DNA of 64,000 nucleotides from JAIROC01 sp031553535. Its GTDB lineage: Bacteria; Bacteroidota; Bacteroidia; Bacteroidales; WCHB1-69. Both the position numbers and the translations under genes were made by a program. Shown here piece by piece: positions 35,701 through 44,510 of the stretch (positions are counted from its first letter, which is position 1; every line of letters starts with the position of its first letter). The DNA lies in contig JAVBLM010000016.1 of the NCBI GenBank assembly GCA_031553535.1, positions 1 through 64,000 on the forward strand, given 5' to 3'. Below the pieces are notes generated by a model. It made no database searches. It was not told the DNA's origin and was given only the letters and a program-made list of their open reading frames with translations.

Positions 35701-38700
35701 TTCTCATATTCTTCAAACACGCTGATTGCAAATGAATATTCTCCTTGATGACGGAATATAGGACGCCCCAAAGCATAATAACCATTGTCTAACAAGGGAA
35801 TCGTATCCTTTACCATGCTAACAGGATCGGTAAAGATATATTGGCGTTCGCCATAGAGAGTATCTCTTTTTTTGCTGTCCAAGACCTCCATAGTAGGCAA
35901 CAAACGAAGTACAAGATTCAATTTTTGGTGACATTCGATTGAATCGACAACTTTCTTATTCTGTTCATCTATAAATACGGAAGAAGTATCTTTGTCGTAA
36001 AGCATAATTGGTTCCTTCATGGTTTTCATGCCTATAACATTTTTATATTCTATCACGTTGTTGGGATTATTTGCTGCCACAATTTCATATTTGTCATCAT
36101 TTATCAAATAATCCTCGGGCAATAGCCATACGACAAATTCGCCAGTGGTATCGTTTGTCATTACACTCACATAATCAGAACTGGCATTTCTAATATAGGA
36201 GGTCGATTGAATTTTTCCGCCGGAAGACCTATTAGGAACGGGTTGATTGTAATCATTGGCGTTGGTTGCCAACATTCCGGGTTTAGTTGCTAATTTTAAT
36301 TTTATTTCCGCTCTTCCGACATTGTTTTTACTTACGCCAAATCCAACCGGTTTTTGTCCTTCAATGGGGCCGCCTACAAATTTACCGATAAGTTCTACTT
36401 TTGTATTGTCCTCAAAATTGACCTCTTCGGTTGTTTGGAAATCGTATCTGCCTTCGTAGGTTGCGGTATCAGTTGGGAACCGACTGTTGGGAAAGTGTTC
36501 TCCTATGCCACGTGTAGTTGTAAAAGTATGTCCTACCTTGTTTGCCGAGATAAAATGCCAACCGATAGGAACTTCAATTTCGTAATTGCCGTTGATATCT
36601 GTTTCTATCAGTTTCCCGTCTTTCATGCAGGGCTTTTCACCATCCACGATAAAATACACACCTTGTACAGGCACGGTAGTGCCTTCATATAGTATTTTTC
36701 CCCATACTTTAAAAGAAGAAATATCCTCAAAATCAATCCTGTTGTGTATTAAACTGGCATTGCCGATAAAGAGCGTTTGTTGCCCAGGCTTAAAGGTATG
36801 TACGTCATATGCGGGAGTAATTTTGTAGGAAGTACCTGTTCCTGCGTAAGGAATAGAGGCAATGGTATATGTTCCGTTTACGTCCGTTCTGCCTTTCAAA
36901 CCCAGTTGCTCAACAGAAGGAACAATATCGCGATCTATTTTTATATTCCATGTTTTTGCATGATTACGATTATATACGTTGTTGTGACTCGTATAAGACA
37001 TATCGTAGATTTCACCGTAAATTTTTTCATTGCTATTGTCCAAACTATCCACAGCCTCTTCACCACGAAAATACAATCCCAAATCGGTTTCTTTGCCCGA
37101 AAGGACAGCAGAATAATTAAAGGAAATATCGCTTGCTTTAAGGGCTATTTTCCACAAGCGGATGTCATCCAAATTGCCGACAAAACCGTCCGTGAAATTG
37201 GTATCGTTTGCTCCTATATAAAGTGTAGCCGAATCGTTTGGTATCTGAACTGCCGGCGTAAACGAAAGGGAATCACTAAGCTGCCCATTGGTATAAATTT
37301 GAAGTGAATTCCTTTTAAAGACTGCCGTAATATGCGTATATTTATCGTGTCCCAAACGGTTTGCCGTAGCCAACATTTTTCCATTTACATTGAAATGGAT
37401 ACGATTCAGGTTATCAAGGCTTATTTTGAACTGTCCGTCGCTGTTAAAGAGTGTTCTTGGCCTGGAAGTTGAAGAATCGGGACGGATATAAAACTGTACG
37501 GTAAAAGCAGTATCGCTTATAAAAGGTGTCGTGTTCGAAACTTGCATACAGGAATTGCTGTCAAAGACGATGCTTTTTCCGTTGCCGATATAGGGGTTTG
37601 GTTCGAGTACTTCCGCACGTACAACCACATCGGGTACGGCAGTACCGCTCCCATAGGTAATTGTACCCAAAACCATACCTGTTGTCTGACGGAATCCTAC
37701 CGCTGTAATATAAGGCGTGCGGAAATTCGTATCTGCACATTTGCTCACACCATTAACGCGGTACATATACATCACACCGGATAAAGCAGTATTGTCTTCA
37801 TAATTGATTACATCCGCCTGATTATTGGCAAAACGTCCCACCTGTACATACTTTCCTGACGGCAGTTCTTTGCGGTATACTTCCCAATTTTCTATTATGG
37901 GCGAAGTGGTTGTAGTCCACGACAACGACACACGGTCTTCGTAATAGCCTTTAGACACCTCTAATATTGGATCTATCTGCAAAGGTTCAGATACAATGAT
38001 GGGTTCGCTGTTGTATCCTTCTACATCTCCATAATTTGCTGTTTCATAGAGCAGTGAAAATGTATATTTGACACACATCTGTACGGAGGCCATTGTATAT
38101 TCATTTATGCCGTCTCCTATTGCTTTGGGCGGAAGTTCGGTGCCGTTGGTCAAATTCTTAACAATTATTTTCACTTTACTGTTTCCACAAAAACCGGCAG
38201 GCACGTTCCATGTTACTTTGATAGAACCATCATCTTGTAAATCAGGATTATTGGGCTTAGGGGGAGGCGGATGCCCAAAGTTAGCCCATATTTTACCACT
38301 TTCCTTATTTCTATAACTCATTGCCCATGGATGCCGCTTGACTTTATAATAATACCATTTGCCGTTTTGTGTTGTCTTATCAGTATAGGAAATAGTAGTG
38401 TTTGAGGTAGTAAAAGAAATATCAAATGTTGTATCCTTCTCATATGTTCCGCTCGATGAATTACTTTTCCAACGTTCTATTGTTAAAGGCATGGTTGGGT
38501 CATGTGCATTGTTGTCAAAAGCAGGCATGACAATACTTAAATTAATGCTTTTGTTACAAACATCAAGACTCGTAGTAATAGAGTTGGGTTGCGTTAAACG
38601 CTTAATCGTTATAGGGGAGCTTGCTGCTGAGTAAATATAATCATTATTTCGTTTGAAACGGTGACGAAGCGTATACTCTGCTTGACTATCGAAAATACTT

Positions 38701-39497
38701 CCGTCTGTAAAGGAATAGCTAGAGGAAGAACTGGATGTTGTACTAATATTCATACTGCTTCCGTTTCTGTATAGAAGAATGGTTGAATTATGGTCGAAGT
38801 TCCAACCATCTGTCCCCTCCCAACCATTACCTGTATAATTCATACTAAAGCCTCCGTTGGAATTTGCATTAAAATTAACACCGGTTAATGTAGGAGCCTG
38901 TATAGGTCTAAAATTATTATGAGTAACAGAAGCATCCCCACTTTTATCGTAGTCACTTAGGTTAGTCCTATCCACCTCGTAATAGTAATGATATTGAGGT
39001 GTGATTCCCGTGCTGTAGGAAGCAATTGCATCGTAGATAGCTTTATTATAGCGTATTACCACAAATGAAGTAGCCCAATCGCCTGCTACCGCACAACCGT
39101 AATTGACCACCTCCCCATTACAGGAAGTTACAGGATTATTTCCATTAAACATAGCGTCACGGGGACTATTTCTGTTTGCTCTAAATAAAAGAATATCTTG
39201 ATTACTTGCATTTTTTATGTATACTTCCAAATATTTGGTCCTGTAACCAAGGGGAAAACCATGACCGTCATTATCCTTTTCATTCCATGACGTAAAACGT
39301 ACAGAAATATAACCATACGCATTTTCATAGCGATTCCAAGAACTAGGGCTGTTTAAACCAGTTATATATTGGTCTATATGTACTGACTCTAAGTCACCAC
39401 TTACATCTGCGTTTACGTTGAGCGTGTTGGTCAACAATAACACCATTACTGCTGCGGTTGTAGAAAACCACCTTATATTCGCTTTAATATTTTTCAT
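29769..39497 (-). CDS. Giant secreted LamG-domain protein with T9SS type A sorting domain
   Basis: This surface or secreted protein has about 3242 residues from the ATG at 39497 (MKNIKANIRWF, a clean signal peptide); an earlier in-frame ATG at 39554 would add 19 residues. Numbering from 39554, fibronectin-III-like strands span about 220-640, LamG/concanavalin-like domains lie near 655-810, 2135-2280 and 2335-2505 (each ending DxxRLW or ELRVW), and carboxypeptidase-regulatory-like repeats near 885-1060. A BACON-like domain (about 2640-2740) and the domain shared with the small type B protein (about 2745-2860, PDWVVDPSKYQYSM) follow. A WNWIS/WTWIG region, a second related copy (about 3070-3160) and a type A domain (YPTPFTSTLTL to IKISKAK) end it. 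The ligand is unknown. Confidence 0.85.
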   Translation of the reverse strand: MKNIKANIRWFSTTAAVMVLLLTNTLNVNADVSGDLESVHIDQYITGLNSPSSWNRYENAYGYISVRFTSWNEKDNDGHGFPLGYRTKYLEVYIKNASNQDILLFRANRNSPRDAMFNGNNPVTSCNGEVVNYGCAVAGDWATSFVVIRYNKAIYDAIASYSTGITPQYHYYYEVDRTNLSDYDKSGDASVTHNNFRPIQAPTLTGVNFNANSNGGFSMNYTGNGWEGTDGWNFDHNSTILLYRNGSSMNISTTSSSSSSYSFTDGSIFDSQAEYTLRHRFKRNNDYIYSAASSPITIKRLTQPNSITTSLDVCNKSINLSIVMPAFDNNAHDPTMPLTIERWKSNSSSGTYEKDTTFDISFTTSNTTISYTDKTTQNGKWYYYKVKRHPWAMSYRNKESGKIWANFGHPPPPKPNNPDLQDDGSIKVTWNVPAGFCGNSKVKIIVKNLTNGTELPPKAIGDGINEYTMASVQMCVKYTFSLLYETANYGDVEGYNSEPIIVSEPLQIDPILEVSKGYYEDRVSLSWTTTTSPIIENWEVYRKELPSGKYVQVGRFANNQADVINYEDNTALSGVMYMYRVNGVSKCADTNFRTPYITAVGFRQTTGMVLGTITYGSGTAVPDVVVRAEVLEPNPYIGNGKSIVFDSNSCMQVSNTTPFISDTAFTVQFYIRPDSSTSRPRTLFNSDGQFKISLDNLNRIHFNVNGKMLATANRLGHDKYTHITAVFKRNSLQIYTNGQLSDSLSFTPAVQIPNDSATLYIGANDTNFTDGFVGNLDDIRLWKIALKASDISFNYSAVLSGKETDLGLYFRGEEAVDSLDNSNEKIYGEIYDMSYTSHNNVYNRNHAKTWNIKIDRDIVPSVEQLGLKGRTDVNGTYTIASIPYAGTGTSYKITPAYDVHTFKPGQQTLFIGNASLIHNRIDFEDISSFKVWGKILYEGTTVPVQGVYFIVDGEKPCMKDGKLIETDINGNYEIEVPIGWHFISANKVGHTFTTTRGIGEHFPNSRFPTDTATYEGRYDFQTTEEVNFEDNTKVELIGKFVGGPIEGQKPVGFGVSKNNVGRAEIKLKLATKPGMLATNANDYNQPVPNRSSGGKIQSTSYIRNASSDYVSVMTNDTTGEFVVWLLPEDYLINDDKYEIVAANNPNNVIEYKNVIGMKTMKEPIMLYDKDTSSVFIDEQNKKVVDSIECHQKLNLVLRLLPTMEVLDSKKRDTLYGERQYIFTDPVSMVKDTIPLLDNGYYALGRPIFRHQGEYSFAISVFEEYENKDKSPSVINRVPTIDGTVITDNNIAVNVVEFPSEIPLDSLGKATMVLKIDAPNVTVSSQDASNSYLKNFNFRVEFTDGTDPKNWKTTNMEAYVLGAKSDGNNFVTKGPKTVDFVLRDPPGSNSYAWIEEGSTKTTTNQFSFRTGLKIGLTTKFATGVDLKTFAGLGAGVITDAGVKNDFMVGASTTQTGGYDNVTAKTITTTKTISTSSSPDYVGIDGDVFVGAAYNIIFGEARFIDILDAGNAVNNPIPTPLLSNKGNKYYIASDIGLVVVPEFETDFAYTRHHIINNLMPNLEKIRNTYLRYYEGDPPVNNSKLPVYISVIPPDDPNYGKSNRDEKAFGSKGTTFKNKYDSGDKDIIKNPANVNSYYILNPLSWASDSLQTDSVQYYNTEIASWENVLAQDEKQMLSTEKIKNVSFDAGSTYEETETTEESTSHTAVYEGVFNVSAYQNLGATINGTGVFFTIDQDLNTTISDNVTWESGTSLTYGWHLEDGDPSDYHTIDILKGDDIYTTGFKLLGGQTSCPYEDEILATYFEPGKNHVLQQATAKVQEPYLAINPNFMGNVPGNRAANFYLTIGNSSLVAPAWYMLTVDEKTNPDGLILSIDGLPIGNGRLISFNPTESFAKTLSVKRTRMDITEYDDVRLLLSSICEESLNEEVIISVHFLPSCSDLTLDRPVNNQILNIYSGDSAQFVVSEFDVNYNGFSHLVLEYKSATENAYIPFAYYYKDSTAYKADAGTPNEYKSLIGANDYEIRRYWKAPVMDGNYMVRSRSVCTAGPATTYESVSDEVMVIKDMISPVVFGTPQPADGILSIGDDLMLTFNEDIQPDYTYRISVQGELNGEELLHNGGLSFDGINDVMEVKQPVNLEGKSFTVEFWTLRDGSAKEATLFSHGTEENQFEMGLDANDKLWVRINGIRLESAKPVTNIAHSWTHLSAVYNAEKRVIAAHVNGENVIVETAVGAYNITGVLTAGANFGRTNFYNGKVNELRLWTKARTASQIYELMSRRLSGMEMGLSGYWRMNEARGNVVEESIRGRHGTTNASWFVLPAGRALEFDGINQYAHTQILPEIESEADFSVEFWFKANPGKTDACMFSTGRGDEGDYKPTGYPPVTKRFSIYFDNNSILKLRTSGHEETIAENLMDNDWHHFALSVNRHGNANVFVDFNLQRSFPSEYFGMFSGENVWLGAMGWVLSTQGNYTTGSYFKGNIDELRVWRSALTREGIKLAATSRLKGNESGLRAYYPFDTVETATLVHNTLSDQVKESITIEEKVTPNDPFQLFSGADFSTIAANIKPERRLRNVQFDRVYNERQIYLTLTEPMSVIENCILELCVQDVRDMHGNRLLNPVKWTAYIDQNYLKWSEEKLSFTKDVFAPLSFKANVINKSGLEQIFTIENMPAWLTVSPSSGVIAPLGKIEITFTVNEGLNIGSYDENIYLRNSDGFNELLALDLRVVGNQPDWVVDPSKYQYSMNIFGELNIKGIVSIDQEDMLAAFDGNTCVGVAKLRYIPEYDRYLAFLNVYSNATNGTTPLKFKIWQASTGVIYTDVSPNNIVFQENSYLGTAKDPVVFRTSNLIEQHIPLHAGWNWISTNVRKNDMSPQNVLSGNSFDVNDQIKGQQAGIFSTYTDGIFPSFGSNTPISNALMYMLKVKTAKDLVIIGDPVNTDSVLIHVASGWTWIGYPSQINLSLNEAFVGLNPRDGDLVKSQNAFSVYYEGSGGWLGTLNYLTPGNGYLYLSQENTAKTFFYPHVSALSNNHKSLSATVNQKYLSLMDDQLGISRGKYADNLTLIARLDAEDICELDGMILGFIQEECRGYGSTSSIAQVDDNLYFITLSGNQGDQKLNFRYRTADGKTYKIKEILNFGSNQIYGSIKQPVIFTIGEPESDVSPLLSAYPTPFTSTLTLSFRIDDEAAGDVYFSIIDALGKTCATFDQKQLSAGEYSLSLDNYVSSLASGIYFVRMTTATDVQSIKISKAK

Positions 39498-39562
39498 TTC
39501 TATTCTATATTTATTATTAAGAAACCTAACGACCTGTCTGTTTTTATTGTTCATGTTGCTTC

Positions 39563-42500
39563 TTATTTATTGTTTATAATTACTTTTTTTACTACATTGT
39601 TTACTTTTACAAAATAGGCTCCGCTCGCCAAACGAGAAACGTCAAGGACGGTTTTCTTTTCCGTAAACGGAAAAGCATTTACCAAAACGCCCTGTACAGT
39701 ATATATTTTTATATTCGGACGTGTTTGAGACTCATATTCAATAACGAGTTGACCGTCTACTACCGGATTGGGATATATCTTGATAAAAGTATTATCCTGT
39801 ATTTCTTTTATTGCAGTAGTATCACTGGGTTTAGGTTCAAACTGCGCTGTATAATATCCATTTTCCATTACTGTTATGCTTCGCGGATTCTGTTTTTCGC
39901 CGTCTTCCCATTCTACGAAACGGTATCCGGAATTGGGGATAGCTACCAGTACAGCTACTTCATCCTGGTCGTAGAAACCGCCGCCGGCAACACTGCCCAT
40001 AGCCGTATCGTTTGCCGATACTTCCACTTTAAACAAGTTTATAAATACTGCCGTAAATGCCGTATCTTTCTGAATAAGCACTTGCCTCGGATTATGGGTA
40101 TTTCCGTCATCCCACCGGGCGAATTTATAACCTGTATTGGGTACCGCCTCTATTATAGCAATACTATCCCTGTCGTAATCGCCGCTACCTATAGCAATAC
40201 CCATTGCGGGATTGTTTACATGTAAAACCAGATGTTGTATTTTGGCAAAGAATGCCGTATAGAGTTTGCTTTGTTCCACCACTATTTTCCGGTGGCTATT
40301 GGTATCGCCGTCGTTCCACCGGGCAAAGCGATATCCGTTGAAAGCAGCAGCGGTAATCTCAACCGTATCTCCCTGATCATAATCCCCGTTGCCCGATATC
40401 GCGCCCCGCACGGTATCGTTTGTCCGCACCGTAATGTGATGAATGGCTATAAATTCTGCCTGAAAGCCTGTATCCCGCAAAACAAGGACATACCTTGGAT
40501 TACTTAGCGTATCGTCTGTCCAGCGTACAAACCGGTAGCCATAGTTTGGTATGGCATGTAAAATAGCAGTAGCGCCCCTGTCGTAAGTGCTGTCTCCTTC
40601 TATTCTTCCAAATGTATTATTTACTGCTGTTGCGGATACATGGTATATTTCTATGAACTGGGCTACAAAAGATACGGATGCAGTTACCAGATGACTTCGA
40701 GGATTAGTAGTGTCACCATCATTCCATTGTACAAAACGATACCCCGCATTAGGTATCGCGGTAATGATGATATTGCTGCTGTCATGATACGTTCCCCCGC
40801 CGGTTACGCTTCCCATGCCGACATTGTTAGGCGTAACGTCTACAATATAAGCGGCAATAAATTCTGCTGTAAAGGATGTATCCTGCATAATCGTAACCTG
40901 ACGCGGGTTATTTGTGTTTCCATCATTCCAGTGTGAGAAAAAAGAACCCGCAGATGGCATTGCCGTAATGATTTGCCTGCTGCCATGATCAAAAACTCCG
41001 GTTCCGGTTACACTTCCCATTGTTGCATTTGCCGAAGATACTGTTAATTGATGTACGGGAACAAAGAAAGCAATAAAGACACTATCCTGTGTAACGGTTA
41101 TTGTACGCGGATTAGTTGTTATGCTGTCATTCCAACGCAGGAACCGGTGTCCCGGTTTGGGTATTGCATTGATATTAGCAAGGCTGTCCCGTTCATAATC
41201 TCCTCCTCCCGTTACGCTTCCCATCACGGGATCGTGGGATACTACATCTACAAAAAGGGCGGTAACGAAAACAGCAGTAAATGTGGTATCACTGGTAATC
41301 GTAATTTGTCGAGGATTGTCGTTAACACCATCATCCCAGCGAATAAACCGATAACCTGGCGAAGGTGATGCCGATATATTGATGATTTGTCCATTGTCGT
41401 GTCTTCCCCCACCGCTAAAAACACCCATTGCGGGATAATTCGCAGTCACCGTCACGTTGTATGTTTTAATAAAGATAGCGGTAAATGTAGTGTCCTGCGT
41501 CAAGGTAAATGTACGGGTTGCATTTCCATTTCCATCGTTCCAACGTACAAATCGGTATCCCTGGTTTGCCGTTACCGTTAAAGTTACAGCCGTATTGGCA
41601 TTGTAGCCGCCACCACCTATTACGGTTCCTGCCGCATCTATATTTTTGTTTACTGTTACGGTATATCCTTCTGTGAAGTTAGCTGTTAATATAATGTTTT
41701 GCAGAACAACCGTATCGCGCAACCTGTTGGTATCTCCGTCGCTCCATTGTGTAAATCTGTATCCCGGATTGGGAATAGCCTCAATGGTAGCAGCAGTTCC
41801 TTCATTATAATTTCCTGCCCCTGCTACACTGCCCATAACTACATTGTTCACATTCAATGTTACACTATATTGATTGGCAAAGGTAGCGGTAAAAGCCGTG
41901 TCTTGCGTAACAGTAAGTGTTCGTGGGTTGTTGGTATCGCCATCGTTCCACTGCGAAAAACCATAACCCGAATTGGGTACGGCTATAATTACGGCTTTCG
42001 GGTCTAAGCATGTATGTGCCCTGTCGATAGAGGCAGTTCCCATGTTGTCATCGTTGCTTGTCAAATTTATTGCATTTAATTTCGCGCCTATGTTATTAAA
42101 ATATCCCCAATAGGAATTCGAAAAAGCGGCTTCCGCTCCGCAAGGAACATACACTTTAGCCGCATTGGGGACCCCTTTAAACGTAGTGGAATCTATAACC
42201 GGTGGGGTTGAAACGGAAAAATAAATGGTGTCAAGATTTAAATTGTTTCCAAAAGCGGAACTGGCTATGGTATCAGGTTTTCCTTCAAACGTCAAAGATT
42301 TCAAACCGGAGGAATAAAAAGCACTATTGCCGATTTTCAGTACATTTTTTGGAATTGTTATGGAATTTAGCCTATTACAAAAAGTAAAAACATTTTCGCC
42401 CATCAGGTTTAGCGAATCAGGCATGTTCACATAGCTCAAACTGTCGCATCCGAAAAAAGTTAACGAATTAATAACCACCATGCTGTCTGAAAGCGACGCA

Positions 42501-43738
42501 TATTTCAAGGCACCACAAGTAGAAAAAGCGGCAGTATCAACCCATTTCACCGAATTGGGCAATCGCAACGTATCTAAAACTTTACAATTCGAAAAAGCCT
42601 CATAACCTATAGATTCCAATCCTTCTGCAATAGTTAATTTAGAGAGCATTTCACAATAGGAAAACGCATTGTTTCGAATGATATTCATACTTGCCGGAAT
42701 GTTTAGCGAAGTTAACCCGCCAGTGTAAAAAGCCTTTTCGCCAATTTCTTCTACTGAGGAAGCAAAAGTTACCGTTCTTATATTTTTACTGTATGCAAAA
42801 GCACCGCATCCAACACTTGTTACTCCGCTGGGAATGGTATAGGTATTGCCTGTTTTCCCGGCAGGATAGGCAATCAAAGTATCCCCGGCATAATTAAACA
42901 GTACACCGCCCGCATCCTTATAATTTGCATTATTGTTGTCCACTGTAATAGCGGTCAATCCGGTGCAGCCCCAAAAAGCATAATTGCCAATATGTTCCAC
43001 CGTTTTTGGAATAGTTAAAGACGAAAAACCGCTTTGAGAAAAAGCATATTCTCCAATGGAGATCAGCGTATCCCCAAGATTCAGGGTTTTCAGGGAATCG
43101 CAACGGGAAAATGCATAATCGCCTATGACTGTCAATGAATCACTAGTGCCTACTGTTTGCAATGCACTACATTTATAAAAGGCATAATTGCCGATAGCCT
43201 CCAATCCTGATGGAAAGGTAATGCCCTTAAGCAGAGGATTTCCAAAAAAAGCAGCAACACCAAGTATTTTCACCGAATCGTGAATAACAAAACTTGTTGC
43301 TGTTTTTCCCATGGGATAACACCATAAAGCCGTGGTATCCTTACTGTACAACACCCCGTTAAGTGACAAAAACATCCTGTTGGTATCAACTGCATTGATG
43401 CCGGTTAAACTGTTGCATCCCGCAAAAGCAAAATTACCGATAGCAGTTACCGATGCGGGAATTTTTACGCTTGTTAAATTAATATTGTCTAAAAAAGCGT
43501 TTTCTGCAATAGCTACAACATTATACCAACTTCCATTAAACACTGAGTCGGGAATGACGATGTCTCCACTGTATTCCGTTTCTCCTGCAACTACTGTTGC
43601 GTGATTGCCTGCAGGCTCATACGTAATGCCTCCAACTGTAAAACTTGTTGTTTGTGCTCCAAGGGTCAAACTGCATACTGCGAGAACAAAGCACAAGGCG
43701 GCTATCTTTCTGTTAAATCTGTTAAACATTATAATCAT
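39563..43738 (-). CDS. BspA-like LRR protein with 11 InlB-type repeats and T9SS type A domain
   Basis: The 1391-residue exported protein has a signal peptide (MIIMFNRFNRK to TLGAQ), then BspA/LRR_5 leucine-rich repeats to about residue 540 (motifs such as SVTAIGNFAFAGCNSLTGI), a PxxVKVYVPCGAE-like cap, and eleven divergent bacterial InlB B-type repeats of about 68 residues (about 555-1303). Each repeat has a GGGxY turn, GYRFxxWNDG and FTAxF. The end is a type A sorting domain: IKIYPNPVVDGQLVI, LASGAYFVKV, KVIINNK. BspA proteins often bind host or matrix proteins. It precedes the giant gene by a few bases and probably heads a four-gene T9SS operon. Confidence 0.9.
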   Translation of the reverse strand: MIIMFNRFNRKIAALCFVLAVCSLTLGAQTTSFTVGGITYEPAGNHATVVAGETEYSGDIVIPDSVFNGSWYNVVAIAENAFLDNINLTSVKIPASVTAIGNFAFAGCNSLTGINAVDTNRMFLSLNGVLYSKDTTALWCYPMGKTATSFVIHDSVKILGVAAFFGNPLLKGITFPSGLEAIGNYAFYKCSALQTVGTSDSLTVIGDYAFSRCDSLKTLNLGDTLISIGEYAFSQSGFSSLTIPKTVEHIGNYAFWGCTGLTAITVDNNNANYKDAGGVLFNYAGDTLIAYPAGKTGNTYTIPSGVTSVGCGAFAYSKNIRTVTFASSVEEIGEKAFYTGGLTSLNIPASMNIIRNNAFSYCEMLSKLTIAEGLESIGYEAFSNCKVLDTLRLPNSVKWVDTAAFSTCGALKYASLSDSMVVINSLTFFGCDSLSYVNMPDSLNLMGENVFTFCNRLNSITIPKNVLKIGNSAFYSSGLKSLTFEGKPDTIASSAFGNNLNLDTIYFSVSTPPVIDSTTFKGVPNAAKVYVPCGAEAAFSNSYWGYFNNIGAKLNAINLTSNDDNMGTASIDRAHTCLDPKAVIIAVPNSGYGFSQWNDGDTNNPRTLTVTQDTAFTATFANQYSVTLNVNNVVMGSVAGAGNYNEGTAATIEAIPNPGYRFTQWSDGDTNRLRDTVVLQNIILTANFTEGYTVTVNKNIDAAGTVIGGGGYNANTAVTLTVTANQGYRFVRWNDGNGNATRTFTLTQDTTFTAIFIKTYNVTVTANYPAMGVFSGGGRHDNGQIINISASPSPGYRFIRWDDGVNDNPRQITITSDTTFTAVFVTALFVDVVSHDPVMGSVTGGGDYERDSLANINAIPKPGHRFLRWNDSITTNPRTITVTQDSVFIAFFVPVHQLTVSSANATMGSVTGTGVFDHGSRQIITAMPSAGSFFSHWNDGNTNNPRQVTIMQDTSFTAEFIAAYIVDVTPNNVGMGSVTGGGTYHDSSNIIITAIPNAGYRFVQWNDGDTTNPRSHLVTASVSFVAQFIEIYHVSATAVNNTFGRIEGDSTYDRGATAILHAIPNYGYRFVRWTDDTLSNPRYVLVLRDTGFQAEFIAIHHITVRTNDTVRGAISGNGDYDQGDTVEITAAAFNGYRFARWNDGDTNSHRKIVVEQSKLYTAFFAKIQHLVLHVNNPAMGIAIGSGDYDRDSIAIIEAVPNTGYKFARWDDGNTHNPRQVLIQKDTAFTAVFINLFKVEVSANDTAMGSVAGGGFYDQDEVAVLVAIPNSGYRFVEWEDGEKQNPRSITVMENGYYTAQFEPKPSDTTAIKEIQDNTFIKIYPNPVVDGQLVIEYESQTRPNIKIYTVQGVLVNAFPFTEKKTVLDVSRLASGAYFVKVNNVVKKVIINNK
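39829..42073 (-). repeat. Eleven tandem ~204-bp repeats within the BspA-like gene
   Basis: Consecutive coding units of about 68 codons encode the InlB-type repeats. The units are diverged, so recombination between them should be limited, but the motif GYRFxxWxDG returns at a constant spacing. Units 2-11 are well formed and unit 1 is degenerate. Confidence 0.8.
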
Positions 43739-43840
43739 ATTATATTTATTTGGTTGTTGAAATAGTTATTTGTTTTACTCTAAAATACCCCTACGAAGGG
43801 CGCTTTTCGCTTCCTGTAACAGGACGGGATGCTTGTTGTG

Positions 43841-43848
43841 CAAAAATA
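43841..43848 (-). promoter_or_regulatory. Bacteroidetes -7 box for the BspA-like T9SS operon
   Basis: TATTTTTG on the minus strand lies about 100 bases upstream of the ATG; a TTTG at 43873-43876 could be a slightly distant -33 box (24-base spacing). Confidence 0.45.
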
Positions 43849-44026
43849 AATCGAATACTGAAAAATGAAGTGCAAAAAAGTACATTTTTACTGCCAAAAA
43901 GTCCAAAATAATGATAATGAAAGAAATTAAATAGTAGTTAGGGTTCATTCTAATTGTTAGGACTTGATCCGGCAGCCGGACATTTTTTATATGCTGCATG
44001 TATTTATTTTGGTTGGTTGTTTAGTT

Positions 44027-44302
44027 GAGCTTGTCAAAAGTTGATATAAAATGAATAGAATTTGCTTCATCGAACCTCGCAATAACGCTATTAAACAACA
44101 CATTACCGTCATGCTGAACTTGTTTCAGCATCCCCTTCCTTTTGAGGGGGAAGGGATTGCTGGTCAAGCCTGCAATGACACCCTTAACCAGCATATTGCC
44201 GTCATCCGCGATGCACAAAGCGCCCGGACGGCAAAGCATGTGAGTGTATCGAAACGTAGTGAAATAATCTCTGTTCATCTTATATCAATTTTTGGCAAGT
44301 TC
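44027..44302. mobile_element. MITE-like element, 276 bp
   Basis: The terminal arms 44027-44059 and 44270-44302 are inverted copies matching at 28 of 33 positions, beginning GAGCTTGTCAAAAGTTGATA. The interior contains a hairpin ATGCTGAAC/TTTCAGCAT also found in the elements at 54271 and 57641. There is no transposase gene inside, so it would need one in trans. Confidence 0.65.
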
Positions 44303-44363
44303 TTTGTAATTCGCAATTTGTAATTTATAATGTATAATTCGTAATTTCATCCTTTCTACCTGT

Positions 44364-44402
44364 TAGCTGTTGATTTCTTTTAACAGCCAACAGCTATTTT
44401 TT
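44364..44402 (+). terminator. Terminator-like hairpin with T tract
   Basis: TAGCTGTTG (44364-44372) pairs with CAACAGCTA (44388-44396), followed by a run of T. It points along the plus strand, where no gene lies upstream for several hundred bases, so its client is unclear. It may be part of a repeat family instead. Confidence 0.4.
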
Positions 44403-44435
44403 ATGTTTTCCGAATCTATCATCAGACAAACCGTT

Positions 44436-44504
44436 GCGTCTGCGTTAGACGGCGGGCGGCGTCTGCGTTAGACGGCGAGCGGCGTCTGCATTAGACGACG
44501 GACT
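44436..44504. repeat. Three tandem 23-bp hairpin repeats
   Basis: Units at 44436-44458, 44459-44481 and 44482-44504 share GCGTCTGCGTTAGACGGC; the third is slightly diverged. Each can fold by pairing GTCT with AGAC. The array ends 6 bases from the stop of the DUF4469 gene and could work as its transcript end. Confidence 0.75.
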
Positions 44505-44510
44505 GCGCCT

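Noticed and set aside
36777..37307. Plus-strand open frame of 176 codons inside the giant LamG gene
   Set aside because: It is antisense to continuous domain-bearing coding sequence and has no family features.
39725..40225. Plus-strand open frames across the BspA-like repeats
   Set aside because: They recur with the 204-bp period of the sense repeats, so they are shadows of the repeat structure.
44051..44323. 90-codon open frame in the MITE-like element at 44027
   Set aside because: It spans both inverted ends and the hairpins, so it is a by-product of the element and not a transposase.
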